Assembly: GCA_022494885.1 (NCBI GenBank)
Contig: JAGVSM010002394.1
Span: 1 to 64,000 of the forward strand
DNA from: Micrasema longulum
Taxonomy: Eukaryota > Arthropoda > Insecta > Trichoptera > Brachycentridae
DNA: 64,000 bases
Direction of reading: 5' to 3'
Below are positions 32,273 through 42,439 of the stretch, piece by piece (position 1 is the stretch's first letter; every line of letters starts with the position of its first letter). Both the position numbers and the translations under genes were made by a program. The notes below the pieces were generated by a model, which worked only from the letters and a program-made list of their open reading frames with translations, searched no databases and was not told where the DNA came from.

Positions 32273-32942
32273 TTTATTTGTTCATGCTTTATTTAGTTAG
32301 TTCATAATTTCTTAATAACTGATATAAACTTTTAATAACATTATAATTTTTTTATCAAAATTTCTCAATAACATATTTTTCAAATTATTTTTTTCTCTAT
32401 CTTATTTATTTATTCAGGTAACTCATTCTACAGCTTTGATCCCTTGTACGATGAGTTTTGAGATTCTGTTTTTCTCCTCATTGGTAATCGGGTAGATCGG
32501 GTTGTGGTCCCGTGGCTAGTGTCTCGGACTCACGGGCCAAAGGTCCGTGGTTCGAATCCCACTCTACCCCAACTTGATTCCATTTTCTAATAGTGAGTTA
32601 TTTACAACTCGTTGAAAATGGCCCTCAAAATTAAATATGTGGGTAAATCATAAGAACGCAAATATTTCTTTTTTTTTTTTTTAAATCTTATCTTTTTTTA
32701 TCCCTTGTTTCATATGTATGACATTGTTGGTTAAATTTTATTATAGTTTTTATTTCCTTCATCCCCTTAATTATTTTATGCATAAAAATTGCCACATTAT
32801 ATTTCATTTGCTGCTTTACTGTGAGCAAGCCTTCTCTTGTGCATTCTTTCTACATTAGAATGAACATTTCTTTTGAGTATAATCTTCATCACCTTATTTT
32901 GAAAAATTTGTATTTTTTAATTTCACCTTCATTACATAAAAA
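32273..32942 (-). pseudogene. LINE family F nested in R1
   Basis: On the minus strand it starts near 32940 ('FLCNEGEIKKYKF'), continues with 'HSNVERMHKRRLAHSKAANE' in a shifted frame, then is interrupted by the SINE at 32490-32683. It resumes with the 'SQNSLYKGSKL.NEL' part and the 3' UTR whose t-rich tail lies at 32273. It is the same family as 51695-52165. Confidence 0.75.
32490..32683 (+). mobile_element. tRNA-headed SINE (type c) nested in LINE F
   Basis: The head has 'gttgtggtcccgtggctagt' (A box TGGCTAGTG) and B box GGTTCGAATCCC. The body 'caacttgattccattttcta' follows, and it ends with a pure T run at 32669-32682. AATC precedes (32486-32489) and follows (32684-32687) it, matching the undisturbed LINE sequence 'ggtaatcttatc'. 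A second copy is at 39588-39737 (-). The unpaired acceptor ends argue against a tRNA gene. Confidence 0.8.
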
Positions 32943-33030
32943 CTATGACGTGTCATTGGCTGGTTTAAGTGGCCATTTACACACTGTGTAAAATTCACAA
33001 TTTTTCTTATGTTTGTACATCCATATTTAT

Positions 33031-33189
33031 TCAAAAAAGTGTGAGAATTTAATTTAGTCTCGACAAATTGGTAAGTTAGCATTTGTTATAGAAAATCACT
33101 ATTTTTATCTAGAGATTGTTATTTATTTTGTAAACGACTTTAAACTGTATTTATTAAATCCATTTATTATGTATATATATTAATTAAAC
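33031..33189. other. short unannotated stretch
   Basis: AT-rich with no supported feature. Confidence 0.3.
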
Positions 33190-34195
33190 ATGTCAGATTG
33201 TTCTTAGAATTTTGACACGAAACCTAGGTAATATAGAAGCACGGCTCTTCGCGGACGACAACAAAATTCTCAAAATAATTCAAACTTTGCAAGACTGTTT
33301 TCTTCTTCAATCAGACATTAACTCTTTTAACCGATGGTGTAAAGTCAATAAATAAGAACTAAATATTAAAAAATGCAAAATAATGTCATTTCATAGAACA
33401 AAACAACTAATTTCCTTCGAGTACCTATTAGAAAACTCCAAAATTGATGTAGTTAAGTCCATCAGAGATTTAAGAGTTGTTTTGGACTATAAACTGACAT
33501 ACAACGAGCATATAGATAAAACAGTAAATAAATCACTGAAATTACTTGGCTTCATTAACAGAATATCCTCTGATTTTCGTCCGTACAATCAAAACTCTTT
33601 ATTGCTCAACTGTTCGCCCTCTTCTAGAATATGCCTCCTAGAATAGGTCTGGTCTCCATTCTATGTCAATCGCATAAATCACATTGAATCAGTCCAACAT
33701 CGCTTGCTTCGAAAAATAGCGTGGATGCTTGGACTAGAGAGAGATAATTATTCTTATGCTGAAATAGAGTCAATGTTAAATATTTCTAGTCTACAAAAAC
33801 GTAGAACTAATAATGACTCCATATAAATGTTCGGCATACTAAATGGTATAATCGATATTCCATAATTACTGGGACAAGTAAAATTCAATATTCCGACTCG
33901 TAGATTGAGAAACAATGAAGTACTGTTCATCGATCAGCATTGAACCAACTATGGCCTTAATTCTCCAATGACCCGTCTTTGTCGTATTGTTAACTCAAGA
34001 CAAGATCTGGACTTTTTTGGTTTAAGTTTACAAGGATTTAAACGAGCACTAAATAAATAGTCCAGATCTTGTCTCGATGTCCCTTATGTTTGTCAATGCT
34101 TCTTTTTTTTTTTTAATGTTTTAAACTATTCTTTTATTGTAATATTTAAACTGTATAAATTGTATACATGGACAATGTCCGTTAATAAAAAAAAA
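33190..34195 (+). pseudogene. LINE family E, longest copy including RT active-site box
   Basis: Begins in the RT palm. 'ARLFADDNKILKIIQTLQD' holds the catalytic box as FADD. 'FNRWCKVNK' then a stop and 'LNIKKCKIMSFHRTKQLI' follow, then 'VKSIRDLRVVLDYKLTYNEH' and 'SLKLLGFINRISSDF'. After frameshifts near 33580 and 33645 come 'INHIESVQHRLLRKIAW' and 'VKFNIPTRRLRNNEVLF'. The 3' UTR has the 16-bp inverted repeat (33998-34013 / 34059-34074) and ends 'acatggacaatgtccgttaa' with a poly-A run. At least four disablements. Confidence 0.88.
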
Positions 34196-34373
34196 TAGAA
34201 GTCTAGGTACCTACAGGGCCAGCCATCGACCGGTCATAAGCCCCGTAGATGCCTAGACTTCTATATTACCTTCTCTTAAATGTTCTTCATCTCTGTTGCA
34301 ATTTGTTAATATAAACACCTCCCCAGGGAGTTGAATCCAGTACAAAAAAATTGACAAACTCAAAATATTGTTG
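34196..34373 (-). mobile_element. R1 subfamily 2 fragment, collapsed
   Basis: Starts directly at the poly-A end of the LINE with a short plus fragment ('tagaagtctaggtacctac'), then jumps to the reverse arm and the end 'caaactcaaaatattgttga'. Most of the arms are deleted. Confidence 0.7.
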
Positions 34374-35054
34374 AAATTTGTAGACTCTGATTATAATTAT
34401 TATATAATTGTAATTTTGATGTAATATAACTGATTATAATATAATTATAGTATGGAGTTCTGCAAAATAAACGCCAAGTTAATAAATAACCCCTATTTTA
34501 TCATATTGCCCATAATGTACATTAACTCTACATCCTTGTTGAATTATTTATTTCTCAAGTAATGGTTTTTTGATCGAACGCATAAATGATACGTCCAAAA
34601 TTGAATGGAAATCAAATTGAAAATTTGATATTATGGAAAAAGATCTCTTTTCTGATTGAAAAACCGTCTGGAATTCTCATTCTAAGATATTTTCTTTTCC
34701 CTTCCGTGTAAAAATACGAGAAATTCCCACGCACACCCTGCAAAATAGGAGCAGTGTTTAACTCGAGGCGGTCAACCCACATTTATTATAACTTACAATT
34801 ATATAAAGTTGACAGAGATAAATTACAGAAGGTGTTAGCGGAGTGTAGTCAAACTGTTTTCGTGTGAAGAATACTTATGTGGAGTTTCGATTTATCGAAA
34901 CTTTTGTTACAAGGTTGCGTTTATTAAATAAGAAGTATTACTTTTTAAAAAAAAGGAATAACCCGCTAAGCCTCTATTCAAAGGCTTATCAGCAGGTGGG
35001 ATAGAGGGGATATGGAAGGAGGCAATGAAAAATACTCCACAAAATCCAGACCAA
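34374..35054. other. no recognisable feature
   Basis: Unannotated AT-rich DNA. The 34980-35010 text has two 'agaggggatatgg'-like runs but no structure I can interpret. Confidence 0.4.
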
Positions 35055-35145
35055 TTAAAAAAAAATATTTCTTGCAACTGGCGGGAATCGAACCCGCGAC
35101 GCCAGTTTCACAGTTGGTCGTCTGCGCCACAGCACCGGTCTTATT
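35055..35145 (-). mobile_element. tRNA-headed SINE (type b), damaged
   Basis: Same head as 21700-21786 (B box GTTCGATTCCC intact) but a 7-bp deletion removes 'taaccaac' next to the A box. Frames reading through it give 'NWRESNPRRQ', a known by-product of such tRNA-like heads and not a gene. Confidence 0.7.
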
Positions 35146-35330
35146 TATCTCATTTATATATAATATATGGAGATAACACTAAACACTACATCCAAATCCG
35201 AGCTAAAAAGTCGTCCCCAAAGGAAAGAAATGACCAGCGGAGATAGCAAGTATCGTCACGTCATATCATGTCGACATTGACAAGCATATGGTCTTTCCAT
35301 TTGAAGTTTTGGTCTATGTATACATCAAGA
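35146..35330. other. short unannotated stretch
   Basis: No supported feature. Confidence 0.3.
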
Positions 35331-35332
35331 TT

Positions 35333-36277
35333 TTATTTTATTTATTTTATTCAGAAAACATACAGTCATACAAAATAAGTATTAAAAACAACCATTTGTT
35401 AACATAAAAAGACCAATTAAGTTTTCATAAATTAAAAAGATATAAACATTAAATGTGACAAAAAAAAAATAAATAAATAAGAATTTTAAGTGAGAAAAGA
35501 ATAATGGTTGACATTTGCGTTTTCCGTGGAGGTAATAAATGAAAATAAATAAAAATACCGAATGTACACTCCGAGCCATCCACGCACACACATGAACGCA
35601 CATATAAAACATACACAAACATATACATTACATGCGGCACATATACATGGCATAAACCACTCAAGATGCACATTCAGCAACTATTCCAAATAATCGACCC
35701 CATGAAGAAATTTTCTGTACAAATGCAACGTGCAGTTAGAAACGTCTACATCAATACTGAGTTCGTTATAATTTCTACAGGTACGTCTAATGCATGAATT
35801 CGAGGTATAATTGTTTTTACAAGTTGGTACATAAAAAAGGGAATTTAATCTAGTATGGCGAAGAGGACAACGGAAACCAATATTTTGTAAAAGATACGGC
35901 GAATCAACTATATTATTGAGAATTTTGAAAAGAAAAATTAAATCATATGTAAGGCGCCTTTTTTGTAGTGATTCTATATTAAAATTGATCAAAGATGCGC
36001 CGTAATCATTTTCAATGTTGCCAAAACGATATTCCAGGCTCCTTATAAATTTATTTTGAATGTTTTTAATTTGATTAATATATACATTATATTGAGGGGA
36101 CCATACTAATGAAGCGAATTCGAGTTGACTTCGCACATAAGTATAGTAAAGAAGTTTGAACGTATTTGGTGATGAGAATGGCTCGGAGGTTCGTAAGATA
36201 AACCCTAGAAGTCTGTACGCCTTATCTACTATTGTATTTATGTGATCTCTAAATAAAAGCTTATCATCCATGTTAAT
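35333..36277 (-). pseudogene. LINE family G, 5'-truncated copy
   Basis: Minus-strand frame from 36277 to 35684: 'MDDKLLFRDHINTIVDKAYR', 'LLYYTYVRSQLEFASLVWSP', 'NIQNKFIRSLEYRFGNIEND', 'VDSPYLLQNIGFRCPLRHTR', then the closing 'LHLYRKFLHGVDYLE'. It is the full C-terminus of a CR1/Jockey-like polymerase with no internal stop. The 3' UTR includes a 'cacacacatgaacgcacata' stretch and ends at a t-rich tail near 35333. Residues upstream of 'MDDK' in the longer frame are flanking DNA. It is 94-95% like 48065-49123 by eye. Confidence 0.9.
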
Positions 36278-36419
36278 TTGTAATTCATAGACGTTTAATT
36301 TTATCTGTTGTATCAAGTGCTGAACATGTAAGGTCGCAGTTAGTAGTTTAGGGAACTTATTTCGAACACTAGTTATATAATAATAATAATTAAAATCATG
36401 GATTATTAACAAAAATTAC

Positions 36420-37240
36420 AATTTATTTATCTACCACATGCATACTTACGAGTAGGTAATAGATTTCTCTGGATTATGTCTAGTCTGCCTAACTAGGTAC
36501 CAGGGGCGAATCGTCAAAGTAAGCGATTATGCACAGCTTACCATTATATTTGACTTTAAATAATAATAAATTATAGTAACCATGTTTATGGGAAAAAAAT
36601 AAAGTAATTGTCATTTATTATAAATCACCGTTTATATCTTTCTACAAAAAAATATCTATGAAGCGCGCCCAGCCCATTCTTACTGAACGATGAAACTAGC
36701 CGATTATCTCAGCTTATTCTTTCATACAAAAAAGTACACTGTATCTTTCGTCTTTAAACCAAGTCGGCTTTTTTAGTACTAAAACAAACTTGCAGATTAC
36801 AAATATTTTTAGAAGATTCTCTATTTGGAAACTAGAATTTCGAACATTATTTCCGAAGGACTATTTTTCATTGATAGGATACCGTTGACATATTATGTAT
36901 CACATAGGATAGGTGGCGTTCGCAGTGGCCGTTTTAGGCATTATTCATTTTAAAAGAAATCAGCCAGTGCTCAAGTCTTGACAGTACTGTCAATGACAGA
37001 TCATAATGGAAATATCTGCGGAATGTCATTGTGGTATTTGTTAATAAACTTTTGTGCAAGTATTGTATTAAAATAGTGTAGAATAAAACTACGTTTATAG
37101 CGTGGTTAATAATAATTGTTGTTTGAGTTGATTTTCACAGAATTACAAAAAAAAAGTCATTTATAATTACATTACTTACATGTTATGTAAGTACTTATAT
37201 GTAGTACAAATTAATGAACATTTTTAATAGATACAAAGAA
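36420..37240. other. no gene seen
   Basis: Unannotated. A patch at 36960-37030 carries several TGACAG / CTGTCA words ('cttgacagtactgtcaatga'), similar to the upstream patches at 23030 and 61930, a type of motif frequent in retroelement 5' regions. No coding sequence follows. Confidence 0.4.
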
Positions 37241-37244
37241 TATT

Positions 37245-37605
37245 TTTCAATACAATGATATTTGTTCATAAAATTATAAACTCTAATAAAAAAACAGAAT
37301 TTTGGAAAAAAATTGATCGGAACCAGCATGAACACGATCACAATACTAGAGAAAAGAACAAAATTAGACTTCCATTTAGGAAAAAGGCAAAGTCACAAAA
37401 TCCAATTTTATTTAAAGCAATTTAAAAGTATTACGAAATGGAAAAAAATATTTATGAAGAAAAAAATTTAAAATAATGGTCAAGACATATGTGATAAACA
37501 ACTTATAAATTAAATATATTTGCAATGTTATTATTAGAACACACACAACAATATGTATGATATGTGTGCCCTACTTTAAGATTAAAATAAAAAAAATAAA
37601 AAAAA
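37245..37605 (+). pseudogene. LINE family F-like tail
   Basis: Plus-strand peptide 'EHDHNTREKNKIRLPFRKKA', 'SQNPILFKAIKYYEMEKN' after one stop, then 'EEKNLK'. This matches the F-family ending 'HEYATRQNDIIRLPLLKRAE'. A poly-A-rich run at 37585-37605 closes it. Only the last ~80 codons are present. Confidence 0.65.
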
Positions 37606-37689
37606 GATTACCTATAAAATAAATCACGGCTCGCCACTGCTAGGTTCATCCTGTTTTAAGGCAGACATTTAAAAAAAAAACAAATACAT

Positions 37690-37972
37690 TACTACCTTCT
37701 AGTTAATTTATTAAACATTTATACAATACAAATCTATACCATTTATTATTTTCAATGTTTATGAGAAAATTTTCCGATATTTCTCTACCTAAATCCAGTA
37801 ACCAATTTCTTACAAATTCGTTAAATTGAATCCGGGTCATGGTTTTGCAATCTTTGGGTAACATATTGAATATTTTGGGGTTCAGAATCCTGAAATTTCT
37901 TTGCCCGAATTCAGAGTTTGTGGTAGACCCCATGACCCATCCTTTAGTTTGACTTCGGGTAGTGTTCATTTT
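37690..37972 (-). pseudogene. LINE C-terminal remnant
   Basis: An 88-codon minus frame with 'TNSEFGQRNFRILNPKIFNM', 'LPKDCKTMTRIQFNEFVRNW' and 'LL'. This is the closing 'FG.R.......P...N.LP.......F...V..WL' block of a LINE, similar in layout to the insert at 13769-14328 but not the same family. Confidence 0.6.
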
Positions 37973-38019
37973 GGGATTTGGTAGAATAATTTACCAATCG
38001 AGAAAAAATCTTTCTTGGA

Positions 38020-38102
38020 TTTTTTTCTTGCAACTAGCGGGAATCGAACCCGCGACGCTAGTTTTACGTTAGCTGTCTTACCAACTGCTCTACGGCGCCT
38101 GT
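38020..38102 (-). mobile_element. tRNA-headed SINE (type b)
   Basis: Third copy of the head: B box GTTCGATTCCC intact, A box region 'cagttggtaagacagc' slightly changed. Followed on its 5' side by a doubled 'caatgttacgctt' (38103-38131). Confidence 0.7.
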
Positions 38103-38635
38103 CAATGTTACGCTTGACAATGTTACGCTTAACCCCATACATATATTTACAACAGCGAATGTGTGCGGGTCCATACATACAAGATGCCCTTTCATTCGGA
38201 TTCTTTTGTATATTTTCTTTTATAATTATTATTCCCGAGATTTTAATTATCTTAATAATCAAGGCAGGGAAAAGTGTGAATAGCGACTTGCTAGAAAGTA
38301 ATTTGAGAAATAACGAGTGTGAAAATTTAATGACGTCATATGGCGAAATAACTGTTATTTCGACTCGCGGAAAGACAGGGTGCTTTCCTAATGAGTAAGT
38401 ACATTTGATAATTAAAGCTGATGCGTATTTTTTTACTTGTTCTGCTTTCATTTCATTTCTTTCAAACATTTTACTAAATGTTATTAATTGATTTTTTTCA
38501 ATAAGACAATCACTTGATGAATTACTAATGTCAGTTTTCAAAAAGAACTGGGATCCGGTTAAGAGTAGTAGGCGCCACATTCAACAGTATGAAGGCTGTC
38601 TGGAGATCGGATATTTATTTAACTTTTTTTACCTA
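38103..38635. other. unresolved long frames, no supported gene
   Basis: Both strands are open for over 100 codons here (minus 38110-38580, plus to 38398). The minus frame has a hydrophobic run ('LFTLFPALIIKIIKISGIII') and no recognisable motif. The plus frame begins inside the SINE. Long overlapping frames on both strands suggest composition rather than a gene, though a degraded coding exon cannot be excluded. Confidence 0.25.
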
Positions 38636-38639
38636 AGGT

Positions 38640-39310
38640 TGTTTGTACATTGGCGTGCTTATTGCCAAATGGCAATTTCTTCCAACCAACCAATAAAATA
38701 AAAGTTTTATTTTTATAATTCGAGTTACAAAACATATTCAATAGAAGATAGTGATTAAAAAGCTAAAGATATATTAAAATATAAATAAACGCATTTGTTT
38801 ATAAATTACCTTAAATCAAAACTATTACTCAATAGGAAAATTAAAAAATGAGGATAGTGGAAAGGAGGAGATTTTAAGGAAGAGAAAGGAGATGTTTCTT
38901 CAGGCGTGATTTAAACAGAGACAATGTAGTAACATCTTTGATGGTGGATGGGAGATGATTCCACAGTCGAGCCGCATGGACACTATATGAGTTAGAGAAG
39001 AAAGGAGAATGCTTTGAGAATCAGAACGAAGAGGTAAACCATGAACTGATAAGCGTTGAAATTTTTCACGCAGGTATTTTGGAGCGTTAGGACTATGAAT
39101 CCGTGAAAACCAAATGCCGCCTATTAACGCCTGCATAGCACCTATTCTTCTCTGCGGAGGCGAATCGTGACACCTTACTAGGGCCCAAAACAGCAAAATA
39201 CTGAGTTTTGAGAATTGGTGTCTCAGAAAAATCTTAGGTGTGCGATAGTTTGATTTTGTGCGGAGTGAAGTAATAAGAGAACGGACGCAGAAAACTCCGG
39301 TAACAACTGT
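38640..39310 (-). pseudogene. LINE family K, C-terminal part and 3' UTR
   Basis: The minus-strand frame starts 'MMTVVTGVFCVRSLITSLR', then 'QRRIGAMQALIGGIWFSRIH' and 'NAPKYLREKFQRLSVHGLPL'. After a frameshift near 39010 the peptide continues 'SVHAARLWNHLPSTIKDVTT' and 'LSLFKSRLKKHLL'. That is the standard LINE end ('AARLWN.LP..I......F...LK..L'). The 3' UTR at 38640-38700 has the TTGCC/GGCAA stem-loop. Relatives lie at 45250-45535 (+) and in the end fragments at 720-905, 54605 and 55650. Confidence 0.75.
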
Positions 39311-39575
39311 CATCAAGCGGAGGTGATACGGTCGGCTTGGCCGTTTACTGCGGATGCTTCCTGAGAGCCTTAACCACGCTTGCCTACTTTACAAGGCATC
39401 AGGTTCTCGACGTCCTGGACGTCCACTGCTGTTTGTTGGCAGTTTATGTCAGCTTCGGGACGAGAACATGGCTTGGGAGAACGCATATTAGCCGATAGAG
39501 ATGCATGGAATCTCTTTGTGGATACCATATGCTCCAACTAGGGAGCTGACATGGATTGATGATGATGATGAATTA
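39311..39575 (+). pseudogene. RTE/LINE 3' end with GAT-repeat tail
   Basis: Frame pieces give 'GSRRPGRPLLFVGSLCQLRD', then 'ADRDAWNLFVDTICSN', with stops, then 'WIDDDDE'. This is the known closing of an insect LINE type: 'GRPR.RW.D.......AW...A.DR..W...V.......'. It ends in 'gatgatgatgatga' at 39556-39569, a short simple-repeat tail. It abuts LINE K head to head. Confidence 0.6.
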
Positions 39576-39587
39576 CTTGATTTTTTA

Positions 39588-39737
39588 TTGTTTACTCAAA
39601 TATTTGAATTTTCAGACCATTTCCTAAAAGTCGTAAATAACTTGTGCTGGAAAAATGGAAATCAAGTTGTGGTCGAGGGGGATTTGAACCTCTGACCCGC
39701 GAGTCCACAATACTACCACGGGACCACAACCCGGCTG
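39588..39737 (-). mobile_element. tRNA-headed SINE (type c)
   Basis: Minus strand: 'gttgtggtcccgtggtagta' A-box region and GGTTCAAATCCCC B box, then 'ccacaacttgatttccattt', the same body as 32490-32683. It is about 150 bp long; the tail side near 39588 merges with AT-rich DNA. Confidence 0.7.
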
Positions 39738-40287
39738 TTATATATATTTTTAATATTATTATTTGTTTATGTAATTAATATTTAAATAAGGGGCTGTCCT
39801 CTTCTTAATTTACATTTAAACAAAATTGAAATGTTATTATCTAAATCTATGAGTTTTTCCTTTCTCCTTCTTTCCTTTCCATCCCCCTTCTTTTTTTAAT
39901 AATACAGCGTAGATTTATAAAATATTCTTGCTCTCTGTAGGAATATATTAATAAAATAAAACAACAATTAAAAAGTATCAATTTAAATTGGTCCATTTTT
40001 CCTCTCGTTTGAAAACTTGTGTTAAAATATATTTTTCTTTCTTTTCAGGTATTGCAATTCTTCAGTTTGACTAACGTATTTGGAGCTTTCATCTCTTCGT
40101 CAGGACAATACTTAATTATTTTTAAATCGACTTCTTCACAAAAAGTTATCACCAGGTAAGTGCATATTATTATATTATAAGGGTCCACATTAGAACGCCC
40201 ATGATTGTTGAAGCTCCTGGTTAGATTTTCGGCAAGATTGACAAGAAAAAATATTTTAAAAGTGGTTATTCATAAGCACATTGTAAA
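39738..40287. other. unannotated with a Penelope-like motif at 40060-40105
   Basis: On the minus strand 40060-40105 reads 'gtcctgacgaagagatgaaa' then 'gctccaaatacgttagtc', which resembles the CTGACGAAG ... noncoding motif near Penelope-like element ends. No coding remnant is adjacent. Otherwise nothing is recognised. Confidence 0.35.
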
Positions 40288-40440
40288 AAACTAGCTTTTA
40301 CCCGCGGCTACGCTCGCGTGTAGTAAGTTTGAAAACAATTATTTTTTTCGTTAAGCAATAAGAATATTCCCGATAGAATGATATATTTTTTTCGAATTAA
40401 AAAGTAGCCTGTGTCGATTGCCGGTCCGGAAAATATGATG
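40288..40440 (+). repeat. insect 'ctagcttttacccgcggc' repeat
   Basis: Begins 'ctagcttttacccgcggcta' and 'cgctcgcgtgtag', followed about 90 bp later by 'aaaaagtagcctgtgt'. This wording is one of the commonest dispersed repeat ends in Lepidoptera and some other insects (usually an RTE-type or SINE-like 3' part). It is the best single hint to the organism. Confidence 0.6.
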
Positions 40441-40544
40441 ATCCGTTTGTCTATGCGACTAAGCATCGTTATACGATTTAAAAACAAGATGTGTTTGACA
40501 TAATATATTAAATTGTAATATTTAAATTTTAAAAATATGATCAA

Positions 40545-40606
40545 CTCCTGGAAGAAAATCCAGCCAGTCTGCAAGCATTTGGACATACTCAAAACATTGT
40601 TCAATA
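40545..40606 (-). mobile_element. R1 terminal fragment
   Basis: Only the terminal segment remains: 'gaaaatccagccagtctgca', 'agcatttggacatactcaaa', 'acattgttcaa'. The arms are gone, leaving a solo end. Confidence 0.75.
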
Positions 40607-40773
40607 AATTGTCGACCATTACTCCATTTTATTCGATGGTACGTCACGTTTGTTGTGATGTTGTATTTGTTGTTAATTGAGATATCTCCATTTGCCATCT
40701 TTAGAAATTGTATAAAAAACGTAACATAAAGTGACACGGCTAATATTCTCAAATGCTATTTAACAAAGACGTA

Positions 40774-42162
40774 GGGTCAAAGCACCAATGAATGACCGTT
40801 TGAGGTTCAGCTTGTAGTGAAATCCACATTAAAGGTATAAATTTCATTATTTAAGCGTACAAAATAAAAGAAAACAATAAAAAACACATTAATTTTTCTA
40901 AGTACTTTTACTTTTTTTTTGAAATACGAGTATTACAATTATAATTAATATTACTCTACTATAAAAAAATAGCAGAATCACTAGTGAATGACCACTACTA
41001 TCCCGGTAAAAATAATACACAGATTTAGTTACATCATAACATTATAAAACACCCTAACACATTAGAATATGGATATAATCAAAGAATTGTAAGAAAAAGC
41101 ATCAAATAAAACACTTACCACACCTTTCCTTATAAAAACGCTATTAATCTCAGAACAATAACGGGAAGACGCAATATTACCTTTTGATGACTCACAGTTC
41201 AAAACTGATAATATTTGTCTGATTTATATAGCGCCATTTTTGTAAAAATTCACCTCAAGGGCGCTTTACAATTGTATACCTAAACTTACATTCTAACTAA
41301 ACTTAAGTGATATATTATGTTTCCTGATTTAAAATTGAGGGTATGATAATCTAAAGAAGTGGGATTTTAGTTGAGATCTGAACTGACTGGGACTGTCGAT
41401 GATTCGTAAGTTTGAAGGCAATTGTTTTCAGGCAGAAGGGCCGAAGGCGGCAAAAGCACGATCTCCAAATCTACTGTTTGGGAAGCGCCGGATTTCGACA
41501 AGTTTTCCTCTTCCTGAATCGAATGCTGACCTAAGAGTAGATTTTCTTTGACATGTATTTTCCCTAATACAAAGGTCCGATAGGTATTTTGGAGCCATTT
41601 CATGAAGGGATTTGAATACTGTTCAGCACAGCTTGTTTATTATTCTCTCTGAGCTTTTTAACCAGTGCAAATTTCGAAGATGTTGTGAGATGTGAGAATA
41701 TTTTTCACTCCCGTAATAAGGCTTGCTGCTGCATTGAAAACAGATTGAAGTTTATTAGTTTGATATTTTAGGAGATTTGCGTGTATTTAATTACTGTAAT
41801 CTAGACGCGAAACGACATAAGCATTTTCAAGAGCTTTAGTTGCATCTATAGGAATATTTTTCATGCGCAGATTTGATCTGTCGGAGATGGAAGAAACCAG
41901 CACTTACCGTTTTATTGACCTGAGAATGAAGAGAAAGATCTGAATCTAAATGAATACCCAGTAGTTTAACATTTGTACTAGGGGTAAGATCACAGCCTGT
42001 GATTGAAATTGGAGATTGGTCTAAAAGGTGTCCGCCTACTGCTTTTGTCATAGTTTCTAGTAAAGTTTTTTGACTGGACACATGTAGCAATTCTTATTAT
42101 ATTGTGTTTTATTGACCAATGGTCATTTACTGGGGGGTGTCCATTTACTGGTGCTTTGACCC
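40774..42162. mobile_element. TA-flanked DNA element carrying an L2 LINE
   Basis: Inverted ends: left 'gggtcaaagcaccaatgaat', right (reversed) 'gggtcaaagcaccagtaaat', flanked by TA at 40772-40773 and 42163-42164, as expected for the Tc1/mariner group. Its own body (40790-41208) has no transposase. The remaining two thirds are a minus-strand L2 LINE fragment (41209-42095). The copy at 21244-21694 contains the same LINE junctions, so the composite moved as a unit. Confidence 0.8.
41209..42095 (-). pseudogene. L2-clade LINE fragment inside a DNA element
   Basis: Minus strand starts 'MLHVSSQKTLLETMTKAVG', then 'ISITGCDLTPSTNVKLLGIH', 'LDSDLSLHSQVNKTVSAGFF' and 'HLRQIKSA'. After frame damage come 'ALVKKLRE' and 'CFCRLRPSAWKQLPSNLRII' / 'FRSQLKSHFFRLSY' (stops removed by eye only to compare the pattern). 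The 3' UTR ends 'gtaaagcgcccttgaggtga' and 'atggcgctatataaatcaga', diagnostic of L2. The RT palm is missing. Confidence 0.85.
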
Positions 42163-42164
42163 TA

Positions 42165-42439
42165 CCATATTTGGCAGTTTGTAGATCTCATCGAGACGAA
42201 TCCTGTGATATATACCGGGTGGCCGGAGAAGTGACGTCCAAAGGTAAAATGTAGGTGCCTGTTAACGAAAATGCGGACTGTAAATGAAAAACGAATTTAA
42301 TTCAGTTTTGTGATTTGGAAATATTTGCAGAAAGAATAGGAATATGGAATGGATACCTACCTTTAATATTCATTATTATTATTTATTTATAAATTTATTG
42401 CAGAAAAAATAATATACATACTTAATAACAAGGAATCTA
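42165..42439. other. no recognisable feature
   Basis: Unannotated; a 'ccgggtggccggagaag' run near 42214 is reminiscent of some LINE 5' ends, without support. Confidence 0.3.

Larger units (their letters stand above)
32120..33030 (+). mobile_element. R1 copy split by a nested LINE
   Basis: R1 text stops in the middle of its core at 32272 ('ggcatttacggggctta') and resumes at about 32943 ('ctatgacgtgtcattggctg'). The 670 bp between is a minus-strand LINE F, which in turn contains a SINE. R1 is therefore the oldest layer of a three-level nest. Confidence 0.85.

Noticed and set aside
21705..38102. Possible tRNA genes (21.7, 35.1, 38.0, 32.5, 39.7 and 5.1 kb)
   Set aside because: A and B boxes are present, but the acceptor arms do not pair, copies carry extra bodies and occur as families; they fit SINE heads.
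38015..38398. 127-codon plus frame starting 'MDFFLATSGNRTRD'
   Set aside because: The first residues are the translated SINE head; the rest has no family resemblance and the opposite strand is open too.
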